A stretch of 64,000 nucleotides of DNA from Spirochaetota bacterium (GTDB taxonomy: Bacteria; Spirochaetota; UBA4802; JAGODF01): the NCBI GenBank assembly GCA_029974015.1, contig JARKUF010000021.1, positions 1-64,000 on the forward strand, written 5' to 3'. The position numbers were made by a program, and so were the translations under genes. Below are positions 16,665-25,106 of this stretch, piece after piece (the first letter of the stretch is position 1; every line of letters begins with the position of its first letter). The notes below the pieces were generated by a model that saw only the letters and a list, made by a program, of their open reading frames with translations, was not told where the DNA came from and ran no database searches.

Positions 16665-18083
16665 ATGAAAACAATCTGCACTTATCATAACTCCATTATT
16701 CGGCTTTTATTGGTATTTCTTCTCACCATATTATTATTTTCGGAAACGGGGAGAACGGCCGATTCTCCTTCCCTCCTTTCCGGCATCAACCTCCCGAAGG
16801 TGGTGAAATTCGACGCCGGTGGAGGGCTCCGGGCCTACCGGATTAAAAACGAAATCCCCATGTTGACCCTTACGGCTGCCATCGGGTACGGAAGCCTTTA
16901 CGAAGGAAGAGACGACGCCGGCGCCGCCTCCCTCCTCTCGAAGACCATCTCCATGGCAGGGTCCGCAAAGTACCCTGGCAGCGAGCTCTATCTGGCCCTG
17001 GAGGGGTTGGGCGGGAGGATCGGTTTCGACCCCTCCTGGGAGCAAACCTTCATCACTGTGACGGTCCTGGACCGCCACGCCGAGCAGGCCTTCGATATTT
17101 TAGCCAGCCTGGTGAAGGGGCCGCGAATCGACCATAAAGACCTGGCCAATGCCCGGGCCCTCATTATGGAAAAGCTGAAGCGCCAACGAGACGAGCCGCA
17201 CATCCTGGCTTTCGAAAAGCTCAGGGAAATACTATACGACGGCGCGGCCTACGGCGCGACCCCCACGGAGGAAACCCTTTCGGGCCTCAGCGCTGAGAAA
17301 CTCGGCGCCATCGTCACCAACCACTTCACGGCGGGGAACATGGTCCTCGGCATCTCCTCGTCTCTCAGGGGCGACAGAATCGAGGCCCTTGCGAAAAAAT
17401 ATTTCGGCGGAACCAGGCCGGGGAAACGCACGGCATACTCGGTGGACATCCCCCGGCTTTATGAGTCCCTTGGAAAAAATGCAGGAAAGGTGTTTCTCAT
17501 CCCCCGGGACATACCCCAGTCCACCATTGCCCTGGGGACCCTTGCCGCTCCGCTGGGAGACCCCGAAGAGCACTCTCTCACCGTGCTAAACTACATTCTC
17601 GGCGGCGGAAGCTTCAACTCGCGGCTCATGACGGAAATTCGGGCGAAGCGCGGCCTCTCCTACTCCACCGCCTCGGTGGTCCGCTTCAGAAAAGAAACGG
17701 GACTATTTCTCGCCTACGCCCAGACGCGCAACGAGCTTGCGCCCCTCACCCTCAAACTGCTTGAGGAAAACATTTTTCTCATGAAGGAGAAGCCCGTTAC
17801 ATCCGACGAGATGTCGTGGACCCGGCAGTCCCTGGAAAACTCCTACATCTTCGAATTCGACACCCCGCAGAACATCCTGGGCAAATATCTCTTTTTGGAC
17901 TACAATGGATTTGATGACGCATATTTGCGGAATTATATCGCCCATATAAGGGAAGTGACCCCGGAGCGGATCATGGAATCGGGCCGCCGCCTTCTGGACC
18001 GTGGACTGGTCAGGGTGGTGGTGGGAAGGGAGGAACTTACGGAAAAACTCCGCGGCTTTGGCGAGGTCGTGGTGGTAAGATGA
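16665..18083 (+). CDS. M16-family peptidase-like protein, catalytically inactive
   Basis: An exported 472-residue protein of the M16 (insulinase/PqqL-type) fold with a hydrophobic signal segment (IIRLLLVFLLTILLF). The position where active members carry HxxEH reads AGAASLLSKTISMAG, so both zinc histidines and the catalytic Glu are missing. The C-terminal half keeps the substrate-cleft motif RAKRGLSYS. Such proteins usually pair with an active M16 subunit encoded next door; none is present here. The start at ATG 16665 is preferred because GAGG lies nine bases before it; ATG 16650 is also in frame. Confidence 0.8.
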   Translation: MKTICTYHNSIIRLLLVFLLTILLFSETGRTADSPSLLSGINLPKVVKFDAGGGLRAYRIKNEIPMLTLTAAIGYGSLYEGRDDAGAASLLSKTISMAGSAKYPGSELYLALEGLGGRIGFDPSWEQTFITVTVLDRHAEQAFDILASLVKGPRIDHKDLANARALIMEKLKRQRDEPHILAFEKLREILYDGAAYGATPTEETLSGLSAEKLGAIVTNHFTAGNMVLGISSSLRGDRIEALAKKYFGGTRPGKRTAYSVDIPRLYESLGKNAGKVFLIPRDIPQSTIALGTLAAPLGDPEEHSLTVLNYILGGGSFNSRLMTEIRAKRGLSYSTASVVRFRKETGLFLAYAQTRNELAPLTLKLLEENIFLMKEKPVTSDEMSWTRQSLENSYIFEFDTPQNILGKYLFLDYNGFDDAYLRNYIAHIREVTPERIMESGRRLLDRGLVRVVVGREELTEKLRGFGEVVVVR

Positions 18084-18085
18084 TC

Positions 18086-18973
18086 CTACAGTTTCTTTTC
18101 CTTGAACATGTGCTTTTCCAGACTTGCGCATCCGGCTAATATGTCGTTCGACTCGGCGAGGGTGTTCTCTACGGATATCTTTCCGTCTTCAAAAGATTTC
18201 GTCTCGGCATGGGAAAGGTTTCTAATCTCGTCGAGGTTTTTTCGCTGTAAAAACTCGCCGAACTCCTGGAGCACTTTCCGCAGGGTCCGGTAAAAATTTC
18301 TGATGGAGAAATACATCTCCACGAGAAAAATGAAGCGCATCTTCGAGGAATCGCCGTCAAGGGAGTCTACGATGTTTTTGCTCCTCGTATCGAGCTTCGA
18401 GGTGTAGTACACCAGGGACCGCGGGTAGTTGGAGAACTCCTTGTGGTCGTTGAGTATTTTATCAATCCTCTGTATCCCGTCCATGTCGAGGCTGCGGAAA
18501 ATGTCGGAGAGATAGGTCGACTCCTCCCTGCTGCCGTCCTTGACCACATTGGAGTTTTTTATGTTCATCATAATGCCGTTCAGCCGGTCCCGGTGGCTTT
18601 TCATTTGCTCCAGGGTCCCGTTGATGAAAATGTCCGGATCAAAACCAATCCCGCTCTCGCCAGGATCACCTCCGGACGCTTCGGCCAACTCCTCCGCCAT
18701 GCTCTCCGGGGAGGGTTCCGGGGGCAGGCCGTTTTCTCCGGAGGGAGGCTGGCCGCGCTTGTATTCGAACACCTTCTTCGCAAAGAACCCCGCCGACTTG
18801 GCAGGAGTCCGGATGAGCTTGATAATTTCGATCTTTTTGCCCGCCCTGTCGTACCGTAGCCCGTACATATTGCCGCCGGCATCCACATAGCGGTTGCTCA
18901 AATCGTACACAGAGACTTTGGACAGGTCTATGTCCTCAACCCTCTGGACGCGTATGATCCTGGTTTTCGCCAT
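18086..18973 (-). CDS. Uncharacterised cytoplasmic protein following a PilZ gene
   Basis: A 295-residue protein that I do not recognise. There is no signal peptide or membrane segment. The N-terminal 75 residues are basic and begin MAKTRIIRVQRVEDIDLSKV. A Pro/Gly/Glu-rich linker follows (about 76-110), and then a largely helical C-terminal part rich in charged residues. It begins six bases after the PilZ gene on the same strand, so it is probably co-transcribed and may act with the c-di-GMP receptor. Its stop lies two bases from the stop of the convergent M16 gene. Confidence 0.6.
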   Translation of the reverse strand: MAKTRIIRVQRVEDIDLSKVSVYDLSNRYVDAGGNMYGLRYDRAGKKIEIIKLIRTPAKSAGFFAKKVFEYKRGQPPSGENGLPPEPSPESMAEELAEASGGDPGESGIGFDPDIFINGTLEQMKSHRDRLNGIMMNIKNSNVVKDGSREESTYLSDIFRSLDMDGIQRIDKILNDHKEFSNYPRSLVYYTSKLDTRSKNIVDSLDGDSSKMRFIFLVEMYFSIRNFYRTLRKVLQEFGEFLQRKNLDEIRNLSHAETKSFEDGKISVENTLAESNDILAGCASLEKHMFKEKKL

Positions 18974-18979
18974 GGGGGC

Positions 18980-19357
18980 CTACAGCTCCAGGGGGGAGAT
19001 GTTTTCAAGGAGCTGCGAAAATTCCACCGCGATGTACGAATCCCCCTTCACGTCCAGGGATGCGTATTTTTTGACAATTTCCGAGGGGTTGTTCTTTACA
19101 AGACCTGTTCTTATAATGGTCCCCTCCAGATCATAGGCCTGCTTTTTCGTGAAAAATTTGATCCGTATAGGCAGGGCAACCCCTACGCGGGAATTCGACA
19201 CCAAAAACACACCTCCCCGGTTGATATCCAGGATGGTCCCCTTTCCCTTGATAGGGACGGCGGTTTCGGGATCGATCTCGTCCGGGTTCCCTTCGTAATA
19301 ATCGAAATCGACTTTGAGAGAGCAGGAAAACCGCTGATATTTTCTCTTTTCGTTCAT
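18980..19357 (-). CDS. PilZ domain protein (c-di-GMP binding)
   Basis: This 125-residue protein is essentially one PilZ domain. The c-di-GMP motif RxxxR appears as RKYQR near the N-terminus, and the DxSxxG motif appears as DINRGG, with Asn replacing Ser. Strands VFLVSNSRVG, IRIKFFTKK and YIAVEFSQL fit the barrel. It probably couples c-di-GMP level to the unknown protein encoded next to it. Start ATG 19357 follows GGGGATAA. Confidence 0.82.
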   Translation of the reverse strand: MNEKRKYQRFSCSLKVDFDYYEGNPDEIDPETAVPIKGKGTILDINRGGVFLVSNSRVGVALPIRIKFFTKKQAYDLEGTIIRTGLVKNNPSEIVKKYASLDVKGDSYIAVEFSQLLENISPLEL

Positions 19358-19479
19358 GACTTTATCCCCGGATAGTTGTTTAAACTAACAGTACGTCGAC
19401 TTTTTTAAAGAATGTCAAGTACTGTTTTTTCCCGTTCACCGGCCCCGCGAAAACCGAGAATACGACCGCCAAGAAAATC

Positions 19480-19508
19480 TTGATTTTTCCGCCGATGGAT
19501 ACTATATT
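19480..19508 (+). promoter_or_regulatory. Candidate sigma-70 promoter of the rpoN operon
   Basis: TTGATT (19480-19485) and TATATT (19503-19508) are separated by 17 bases and lie about 125 bases upstream of the rpoN start. Sigma-54 is thus probably expressed from a housekeeping promoter. Confidence 0.5.
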
Positions 19509-19634
19509 GTATTGTGCTGCCCCCGTAAGGCAATGACCGGGTGAAAGGAAGAAAATCCTTTCATACTTGAAAGCAGGAAAGGCCATAAAACGGCAAACCG
19601 TGGTGCTACACGGGATTGACTATCAGGTAGAGCA

Positions 19635-21086
19635 ATGGCAGTATCGATAAAACTCGGAATAAAACAGACCCAAAAGCTCGCCCTCACCCAGACCCAGCGC
19701 CAGTCCCTGGAACTGCTGCAGTTATCAAATCTTGAACTCTCCGACAGGTTGGCAAAGGAACTTGAAGAGAATCCGGTCCTCGAAGAGGACACCGTTACCC
19801 TCATGCCCGCCGTAAGCGCACAGGAAGGAGAACTCATAAGCGAAGTGACGAAAAAACTAAGCGGCGAAGAGGGGCCCGATAAAGGCTTCGAAGACGACCG
19901 GCCCGATTACAGCGACGTCCCGGACCCGGGCTATACCGCCTCCCGGGACGACGACAGAAAACGGGATTTCATCGAAAACGCCGTTGCCAGCGAAGAGTCC
20001 CTAAAGGAACACCTCCTCTGGCAGGCGCGGCTGTCAATACGGGACGAAAACGATCTCGCCGTGTATGAAGAAATCATAACCTCTCTGGACGACAATGGGT
20101 TTCTTGCGGCCGATATAGAAGAGCTCGCCGGCAGGCGGGGCCTTTCCCGCGAAAGCCTGATGAAGATTCTTGACGGAATTCACGGGTTCGACCCCATCGG
20201 CTGCGGCGCCGCATCGGCGCGCGAATCCCTTATGATTCAGGCGGCCCATTACCTTCCCGGAGACGAAACGCTGGCGAGAATCCTGCGGGACCATTTCCCC
20301 GACCTGGAACAAATACGCTACGACCGGATAGCGCGGGCCCTCGGAGCCACCGAGGAGGAGGTCATCGAGAAAAGCAAAATCATTCAGGGGCTGGACCCCT
20401 TCCCGGGACGGCACTTTTCCGGCAAGACGGCAAGGTACATCACTCCCGATGTGGACGTGAGGTACGTGGACGGGGAAATTATCGTCAGCCTCAACGACGA
20501 CTGGATGCCGTCCCTCAGGATTAATTCTTATTATACGAATCTTTTAAGAAAAAAAAGCATTGAAAAAAAACTGAGACAATATATTCAGGACAAGCTTCAA
20601 TCGGCCCGCTACCTGGTGAAAAACATCGAAAGCCGCAGGGATACTATTCTAAAGGTGGTGAAGGCGATTATGGGCCGCCAGATCAATTTTCTCGTCAGGG
20701 GCCCGGGGCACCTCAAACCCCTCCAACAATCGGACATCGCCGATGAAGTGGACCTTCACGAATCCACGATAAGCAGGGTGACAAGCGGCAAGTTCGCCCA
20801 GACGCCCTGGGGGGTTTTCGAGCTCAAGTACTTCTTCGTGTCGCGCCTGAAATCTGACGGCAGGGAAGACCGTTCCTCAGACGAGGCCATCACCCTCATC
20901 AAGGACATCATCGCGCGCGAAAATCCCTTGAAGCCACTGAGCGACGGGGAAATCCAGACGAGACTGAAAAAATCGGGCATTGAAGCTGCGCGGCGCACCA
21001 TCGCTAAATACCGCGGCCAGCTCAATATCCCGCCGGCAAACAAGAGAAAAAAACTAAATTTGATCAACAGGAAGGGGGGCACATGA
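19635..21086 (+). CDS. rpoN: RNA polymerase sigma-54 factor
   Basis: Alternative sigma factor that reads -24/-12 promoters and needs an AAA activator. The 483-residue protein has region I (QTQKLALTQTQRQSLELLQL) with the Gln-rich activator-interacting helix, an acidic region II (about 60-115), the core-binding domain, and the DNA-binding end with the RpoN box ARRTIAKYR. The length is normal. Its stop overlaps the hpf start by four bases. A candidate partner activator (NtrX) is encoded six kilobases downstream on the same strand. Confidence 0.95.
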   Translation: MAVSIKLGIKQTQKLALTQTQRQSLELLQLSNLELSDRLAKELEENPVLEEDTVTLMPAVSAQEGELISEVTKKLSGEEGPDKGFEDDRPDYSDVPDPGYTASRDDDRKRDFIENAVASEESLKEHLLWQARLSIRDENDLAVYEEIITSLDDNGFLAADIEELAGRRGLSRESLMKILDGIHGFDPIGCGAASARESLMIQAAHYLPGDETLARILRDHFPDLEQIRYDRIARALGATEEEVIEKSKIIQGLDPFPGRHFSGKTARYITPDVDVRYVDGEIIVSLNDDWMPSLRINSYYTNLLRKKSIEKKLRQYIQDKLQSARYLVKNIESRRDTILKVVKAIMGRQINFLVRGPGHLKPLQQSDIADEVDLHESTISRVTSGKFAQTPWGVFELKYFFVSRLKSDGREDRSSDEAITLIKDIIARENPLKPLSDGEIQTRLKKSGIEAARRTIAKYRGQLNIPPANKRKKLNLINRKGGT

Positions 21087-21889
21087 ACATTAAGTTCACC
21101 GCACGCCACATGGAAGTATCGGACAGCCTCAAGGAATACGCGGAAAAGAAGTTCTCCCGCGTGGAGAAGTATTTTCACCAGCTAATGGACGCGCACATAG
21201 TTATGTACAAGAACAAGCTCGACCATGTCGCGGAAATCTTGATCAACGGCGACGGCGTACAATTTTACGGCACCGAGAAATCGGGGGACATGTACTCCTC
21301 CATAGACCTCCTCATCGACAAGATGGAGAAACAGGTGGTCAAATACAAGGAGAAACTGTCAAGCCATAAGGCGGTTTCCCTTGGCAAATCCATCACCATG
21401 GAAGTGACCGGCGAAGGCGGAATCGAGATCAACCTCAACCAGGTGAGCCACAAACCCATGGACGGCACCGGCGCCTATCTGGAGATGAAGCTTGACAAAA
21501 AGGACTTCATCATCTTCAAGCAGGGCGTAAAGGAAGTGAAAAAAGGCTCCCAGGATTACCTGAGCCGAAACTACGCCATGATCTACCGCGATAAGGAAGG
21601 ACACAGGATGCTCGAGATTCCTTTCAACATGATAAAAGAAAACCGTTATGATCTTAAGGACTTCATCGCCTACGACCTCGTAGTCAAAGACGATTCCCCC
21701 GCAAATCCCAGGATAGAATTCAATAAAAACGACATGCCCCCCATCAGGATGATGACCCTCAACGAGGCGATCGACGAACTGGAAGCGAAAAAATCTCCTT
21801 TCGTTCCCTTCTTTAACACCGAAACTAGCTATTTCAACGTGGTCTACAAAAAAGGCAACCGCCTTGAAGTGATGGTCCCGGCCTTCTAA
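21083..21889 (+). CDS. hpf: Ribosome hibernation promoting factor with an extra central domain
   Basis: Binds 30S subunits and promotes inactive 70S/100S ribosomes. Residues 1-100 are the HPF/YfiA domain (MNIKFTARHMEVSDSLKEYA and EILINGDG). Residues about 222-268 resemble the dimerisation tail of long HPF (MTLNEAIDELEAKKSPF then FNVVYKKGN). Between them is a segment of about 115 residues that I cannot place (KSITMEVTGEG... to NKNDMPP), making the protein 268 residues instead of the usual 180-190. It lies directly after rpoN, the common location for hpf. SD is GGAAGGGGGG. Confidence 0.85.
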   Translation: MNIKFTARHMEVSDSLKEYAEKKFSRVEKYFHQLMDAHIVMYKNKLDHVAEILINGDGVQFYGTEKSGDMYSSIDLLIDKMEKQVVKYKEKLSSHKAVSLGKSITMEVTGEGGIEINLNQVSHKPMDGTGAYLEMKLDKKDFIIFKQGVKEVKKGSQDYLSRNYAMIYRDKEGHRMLEIPFNMIKENRYDLKDFIAYDLVVKDDSPANPRIEFNKNDMPPIRMMTLNEAIDELEAKKSPFVPFFNTETSYFNVVYKKGNRLEVMVPAF

Positions 21890-21938
21890 ACCGGTGAAAC
21901 CGGGCGGCGATCATCGCGCCGCCCGGTTTCACCGGTTT
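21888..21938 (+). terminator. Long perfect hairpin after hpf
   Basis: A 22-base-pair perfect inverted repeat (21888-21909 with 21917-21938) and a seven-base loop, starting in the hpf stop codon. No T-run follows, so it is either an attenuator, an RNA-processing or stability element, or a poor terminator separating rpoN-hpf from hprK-ptsH. Confidence 0.6.
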
Positions 21939-22061
21939 CTTCGCCCGGCGGCTTACGGCGTCAGGCGAGCATGCTGCAATACTGCGGATTTCCCGGCCCC
22001 CGCAAAAATTTTGTTTGTAATAAAACATTCCCCGTGTTTTTTTTGTCTCCGTGTTGAAGCC

Positions 22062-23018
22062 ATGAAACAGAACAAACTGTACATACGGGACCTCCTGGGA
22101 AAGACCGGAAACATCGATTTGCAAATACGCCTCGTTTCCGGGGAAAAGGGGCTCAACAGGGAAATTACAGGCAGCGAGATGAACAGGCCGGGCCTCGCCC
22201 TGGCGGGGTTCTACGATTTCTTCGCCTTCGACCGCATCCAAATTTTCGGGCTCGGCGAAACCGCATATCTCGCCCAAATATCCGAGGAAAAGAAGAGGGA
22301 AATCTACGAGCAGTTCTTCTCATACAACCTGCTCTGCTGCGTCTTCACGCACGGCGAAGAACCCGACGAACGGTTTATCTCAATCGCGGGGGAAAAGGGC
22401 GTCCCGGTCATGGTGACGCGCCACAAAACCACGAAGTTCATCACCCTCCTGACCCATATCATCGAAGAGATATTCTCCCCCACCGTGTCGCTCCACGGCA
22501 CCCTCGTAGAAGTGTACGGGATCGGCGTGCTCCTCATCGGGAAAAGCGGCGTGGGGAAAAGCGAATGCGCCCTGGAGCTCGTGGAGCGGAACCACCGCCT
22601 CGTGGCGGACGACATCGTCGAGGTGAAAAAGATAGACGAATCAATCCTCATGGGGAGCGGCTCCGAGATAATCAGGCACCACCTGGAAATCCGGGGCCTG
22701 GGAATCATAAACGTGAAGGACCTCTACGGCATCGGGGCCGTGCGGAAACGAAAACGCATCGAGCTTGTGGTCCTTCTTGAGGAATGGGATTCCTCGAAGT
22801 ATTACGACAGGCTCGGCATCGACGAGAAGAGGCACACCATCCTGGATATAGACATCCCCTTTGTCACCGTCCCCGTACGGCCTGGCCGCAATATTCCCAT
22901 CATCATCGAGTCCGCAGCGTTGAACCAGCGCCTAAAGAAAATGGGGGTCCATTCCGCCCAGGAGCTCGACGCAAGGATCCAGGATTGGATGAAATCCCAG
23001 GAGCGCAGTGATGACTGA
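22062..23018 (+). CDS. hprK: HPr kinase/phosphorylase
   Basis: Phosphorylates and dephosphorylates a regulatory serine of HPr. The 318-residue protein has the N-terminal MurF-like domain and the C-terminal kinase domain with the Walker A motif GKSGVGKS (about residue 155), VADDIVEV, and the family signature EIRGLGIINVKDLYG. The start is ATG 22062; the frame is open upstream to 21894 but that covers the hairpin and lacks homology. It overlaps ptsH. Its presence with HPr but without enzyme I or PTS permeases nearby suggests a regulatory rather than transport phosphorelay. Confidence 0.95.
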   Translation: MKQNKLYIRDLLGKTGNIDLQIRLVSGEKGLNREITGSEMNRPGLALAGFYDFFAFDRIQIFGLGETAYLAQISEEKKREIYEQFFSYNLLCCVFTHGEEPDERFISIAGEKGVPVMVTRHKTTKFITLLTHIIEEIFSPTVSLHGTLVEVYGIGVLLIGKSGVGKSECALELVERNHRLVADDIVEVKKIDESILMGSGSEIIRHHLEIRGLGIINVKDLYGIGAVRKRKRIELVVLLEEWDSSKYYDRLGIDEKRHTILDIDIPFVTVPVRPGRNIPIIIESAALNQRLKKMGVHSAQELDARIQDWMKSQERSDD

Positions 23019-23268
23019 GCGGAAGATAACGATCACGAGCGACGCCGGCATCCACGCCAGGCCGGCCATGATGCTTGTAAAAGAGGCGATGAAATACCCC
23101 TGTGAAATATTTCTCATAAAAGAACACGTGGAGGCCAACGGTAAATCGATCATGTCTGTACTTGCCCTGGCCATCACGAAGGGGTCCAGCCTCATCATCC
23201 GCGCCGCTGGCGAAAAAGAGCAGGAAGCCGTCAACAGCTTAGTCGGCCTCATCCAGAAGGAATTCTGA
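23011..23268 (+). CDS. ptsH: HPr phosphocarrier protein
   Basis: An 85-residue HPr. The EI-phosphorylated His sits in AGIHARPAMM and the HprK target Ser in NGKSIMSVLAL, so both regulatory sites are intact. The ATG at 23011 is favoured because GGAG lies eight bases before it; a GTG at 23008 is in frame. It overlaps hprK, which modifies it. Confidence 0.94.
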   Translation: MTERKITITSDAGIHARPAMMLVKEAMKYPCEIFLIKEHVEANGKSIMSVLALAITKGSSLIIRAAGEKEQEAVNSLVGLIQKEF

Positions 23269-23352
23269 TCCCCCGGGGGGGAGGCGGAAAAATTTTTTCC
23301 GGGGGAAATAAATCCTTGCAATGATTATAACCGGCGATTATTCTTCTGAGGC

Positions 23353-23943
23353 ATGAAACCGGCAATGACCAGACATCTGACGCTGTTATTGCTTGCGGCG
23401 TTTCTTTTTGCCGCTGCCCCGCAGCGCGGCGCCGCCGCGAAAGCGGAGCCGCCCCGCCGGGACAATCTCAACACGCTGGAAAAGCTCGAGTACAACCCCG
23501 TCCTTTTCGAACGCAAACGCGACCCAATCCTTGCGGGAATACTCTCCTGGTACGTGCCTGGCCTCGGCCAGTATTATTCGGGCGAAATAGCGAAGGGCAC
23601 GGCATTCCTCATTACGGAGTACGCCATCGCCCTGGGAGCGGTTTTTTATTATCTCAATTTCGATTTTTCCGCCGGAGGAAAAAGCGGTTTTAAAGTAAAC
23701 GTGGACGCAAAGCGCACTGACCTCGGCGTTGTTGAAACGTCCCGGCGAAACGTCTTTTACTGCGCCATGTCCCTGGTTGTCGTAATTCACCTGTACAACA
23801 TATCCGACGCCGTACGGTCTGCCCGGAGTTTCAACGGCAACCTGGAAATAGAGAGGAAACGGATACAGAAAGCCTATCCTTTCATCTATTCCGGAGGCGA
23901 CGAAAAAAGGAGCATATACATTGGCATGGAAAGCCATTTTTAA
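23353..23943 (+). CDS. DUF5683-like membrane protein, first paralogue
   Basis: A 196-residue protein with a signal peptide and two or three hydrophobic segments. The motif DPILAGILSWYVPGLGQYYSG is that of the small membrane family with a P-G-L-G-Q-x-Y core (DUF5683/TM2-like). A helix follows (LITEYAIALGAVFYYL), then a further membrane segment (VFYCAMSLVVVIHLYNISD). Function is unknown. It overlaps the next gene by 23 bases, a paralogue with the same core motif. Confidence 0.6.
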   Translation: MKPAMTRHLTLLLLAAFLFAAAPQRGAAAKAEPPRRDNLNTLEKLEYNPVLFERKRDPILAGILSWYVPGLGQYYSGEIAKGTAFLITEYAIALGAVFYYLNFDFSAGGKSGFKVNVDAKRTDLGVVETSRRNVFYCAMSLVVVIHLYNISDAVRSARSFNGNLEIERKRIQKAYPFIYSGGDEKRSIYIGMESHF

Positions 23944-24472
23944 CGCGGCGGTGGCGGCCCTCGTCATCGCGACGTTCCTCGGAACAGGAATGGCCCAGGC
24001 TTCCCCGGGAGCGTTTCCGGGAGAACCTGCGGACCCTGAAAGCATCTTCCTCGACGAGCCGGAGAGGAAGGACCCCTTCGTGGCGGGCCTGCTTTCCTGG
24101 AGCTGGACCGGGCTGGGCCATTTTTACACCCAACACTATACCAGGGGTTCCCTCTTCCTCATGACAGACTTGCTCCAGAAGGGGCTCCTTATCTACGGGG
24201 TTTTCCATTACTCGGACAAGTACAGGTCCAACGACGACGGGATAGCCCGATGGGAGAACATACCCCGCCGGGACCGGGGCATCATTATCGGATATGTTTT
24301 TTCCATGCTCCTGGTGAAAGTCCTCGGCGTGGTCGACGCCGTAAATTCCGCCGAAACTTACAACAGGGAGATATATTTCCCGTACTGGAAAAACAGGGCA
24401 AGGATGCGGCTCTCAGTGGAGACTGCTGGCAATCGGATCGACGTCTCCATGAGCTGTCCCTTCCAATTCTGA
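23921..24472 (+). CDS. DUF5683-like membrane protein, second paralogue
   Basis: A 183-residue relative of the preceding protein: signal peptide, then DPFVAGLLSWSWTGLGHFYTQ, a membrane segment, a charged loop, and IGYVFSMLLVKVLGVVDAVNS. Translation starts at TTG 23921, with AAGGAG eight bases upstream. The two paralogues probably form a hetero-oligomer in the inner membrane; their role is unknown. Confidence 0.6.
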   Translation: MAWKAIFNAAVAALVIATFLGTGMAQASPGAFPGEPADPESIFLDEPERKDPFVAGLLSWSWTGLGHFYTQHYTRGSLFLMTDLLQKGLLIYGVFHYSDKYRSNDDGIARWENIPRRDRGIIIGYVFSMLLVKVLGVVDAVNSAETYNREIYFPYWKNRARMRLSVETAGNRIDVSMSCPFQF

Positions 24473-24496
24473 CCCTCGGAACCACGGAAAAGTTTC

Positions 24497-25081
24497 GTGA
24501 ACAGGAAGAACCCGATACTGTTGATCGTCCGCACTCTCCGCATTACGCTTTCCATAGCGGCTTGTCTTGCCATAGTATCATCTGCTGGTGCCGCGGAGCT
24601 CACAGTGGGGGAAATCATCATAGAAAATGACAGACGTTTCCTCGAACTCTCAGTGCACTCCTATCAGGGCCCGGAGATCATCGAGGCGGTGAAACGGGGC
24701 ATAGAGGCCCGCGTGACCTTCAAAATCCAGGTGGTCAGGGAAGGAATACTGGACCTCATCTACACACGGGTCCTTCACTCCAGCACCCTGAAAAGGTCCC
24801 TGCGATATGACTATTGGAACAGGTCCTACGTTATCACCGAGGACGGAAAGAAAACCCAATACCATAACGAGAAGGCGATGTTTGCCCATCTTTTCCGGGT
24901 TTCACGCCTAAAAGTGCCGGGCGAGCCGCCCGGGGACGGGGAGTACCGCATCAGGGCCCGGGCGGAACTGAAATCGGTGGAACTTTATTTCCCCATGAAT
25001 TATATATTCAAGTACATCGCAGGGCACTGGGATTTCGATACGGGCTGGGTCAAGGGCCCGGCGCTGCCGGTTCCCCGGTGA
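24497..25081 (+). CDS. DUF4390 domain protein, exported
   Basis: A 194-residue protein with a signal peptide (LRITLSIAACLAIVSSAGAA) and the DUF4390 pattern: FLELSVHSYQG, then VKRGIEARVTFKIQVVRE, the RSLRYDYWNRSYVI core, and ELKSVELYFPMNYIF. DUF4390 genes are commonly found directly upstream of NtrY-type kinases, as here, so it may belong to the signal input of that kinase. It starts with GTG at 24497. Confidence 0.75.
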   Translation: MNRKNPILLIVRTLRITLSIAACLAIVSSAGAAELTVGEIIIENDRRFLELSVHSYQGPEIIEAVKRGIEARVTFKIQVVREGILDLIYTRVLHSSTLKRSLRYDYWNRSYVITEDGKKTQYHNEKAMFAHLFRVSRLKVPGEPPGDGEYRIRARAELKSVELYFPMNYIFKYIAGHWDFDTGWVKGPALPVPR

Positions 25082-25106
25082 ACCGCCGGTTAAGGACGGC
25101 CCACCC

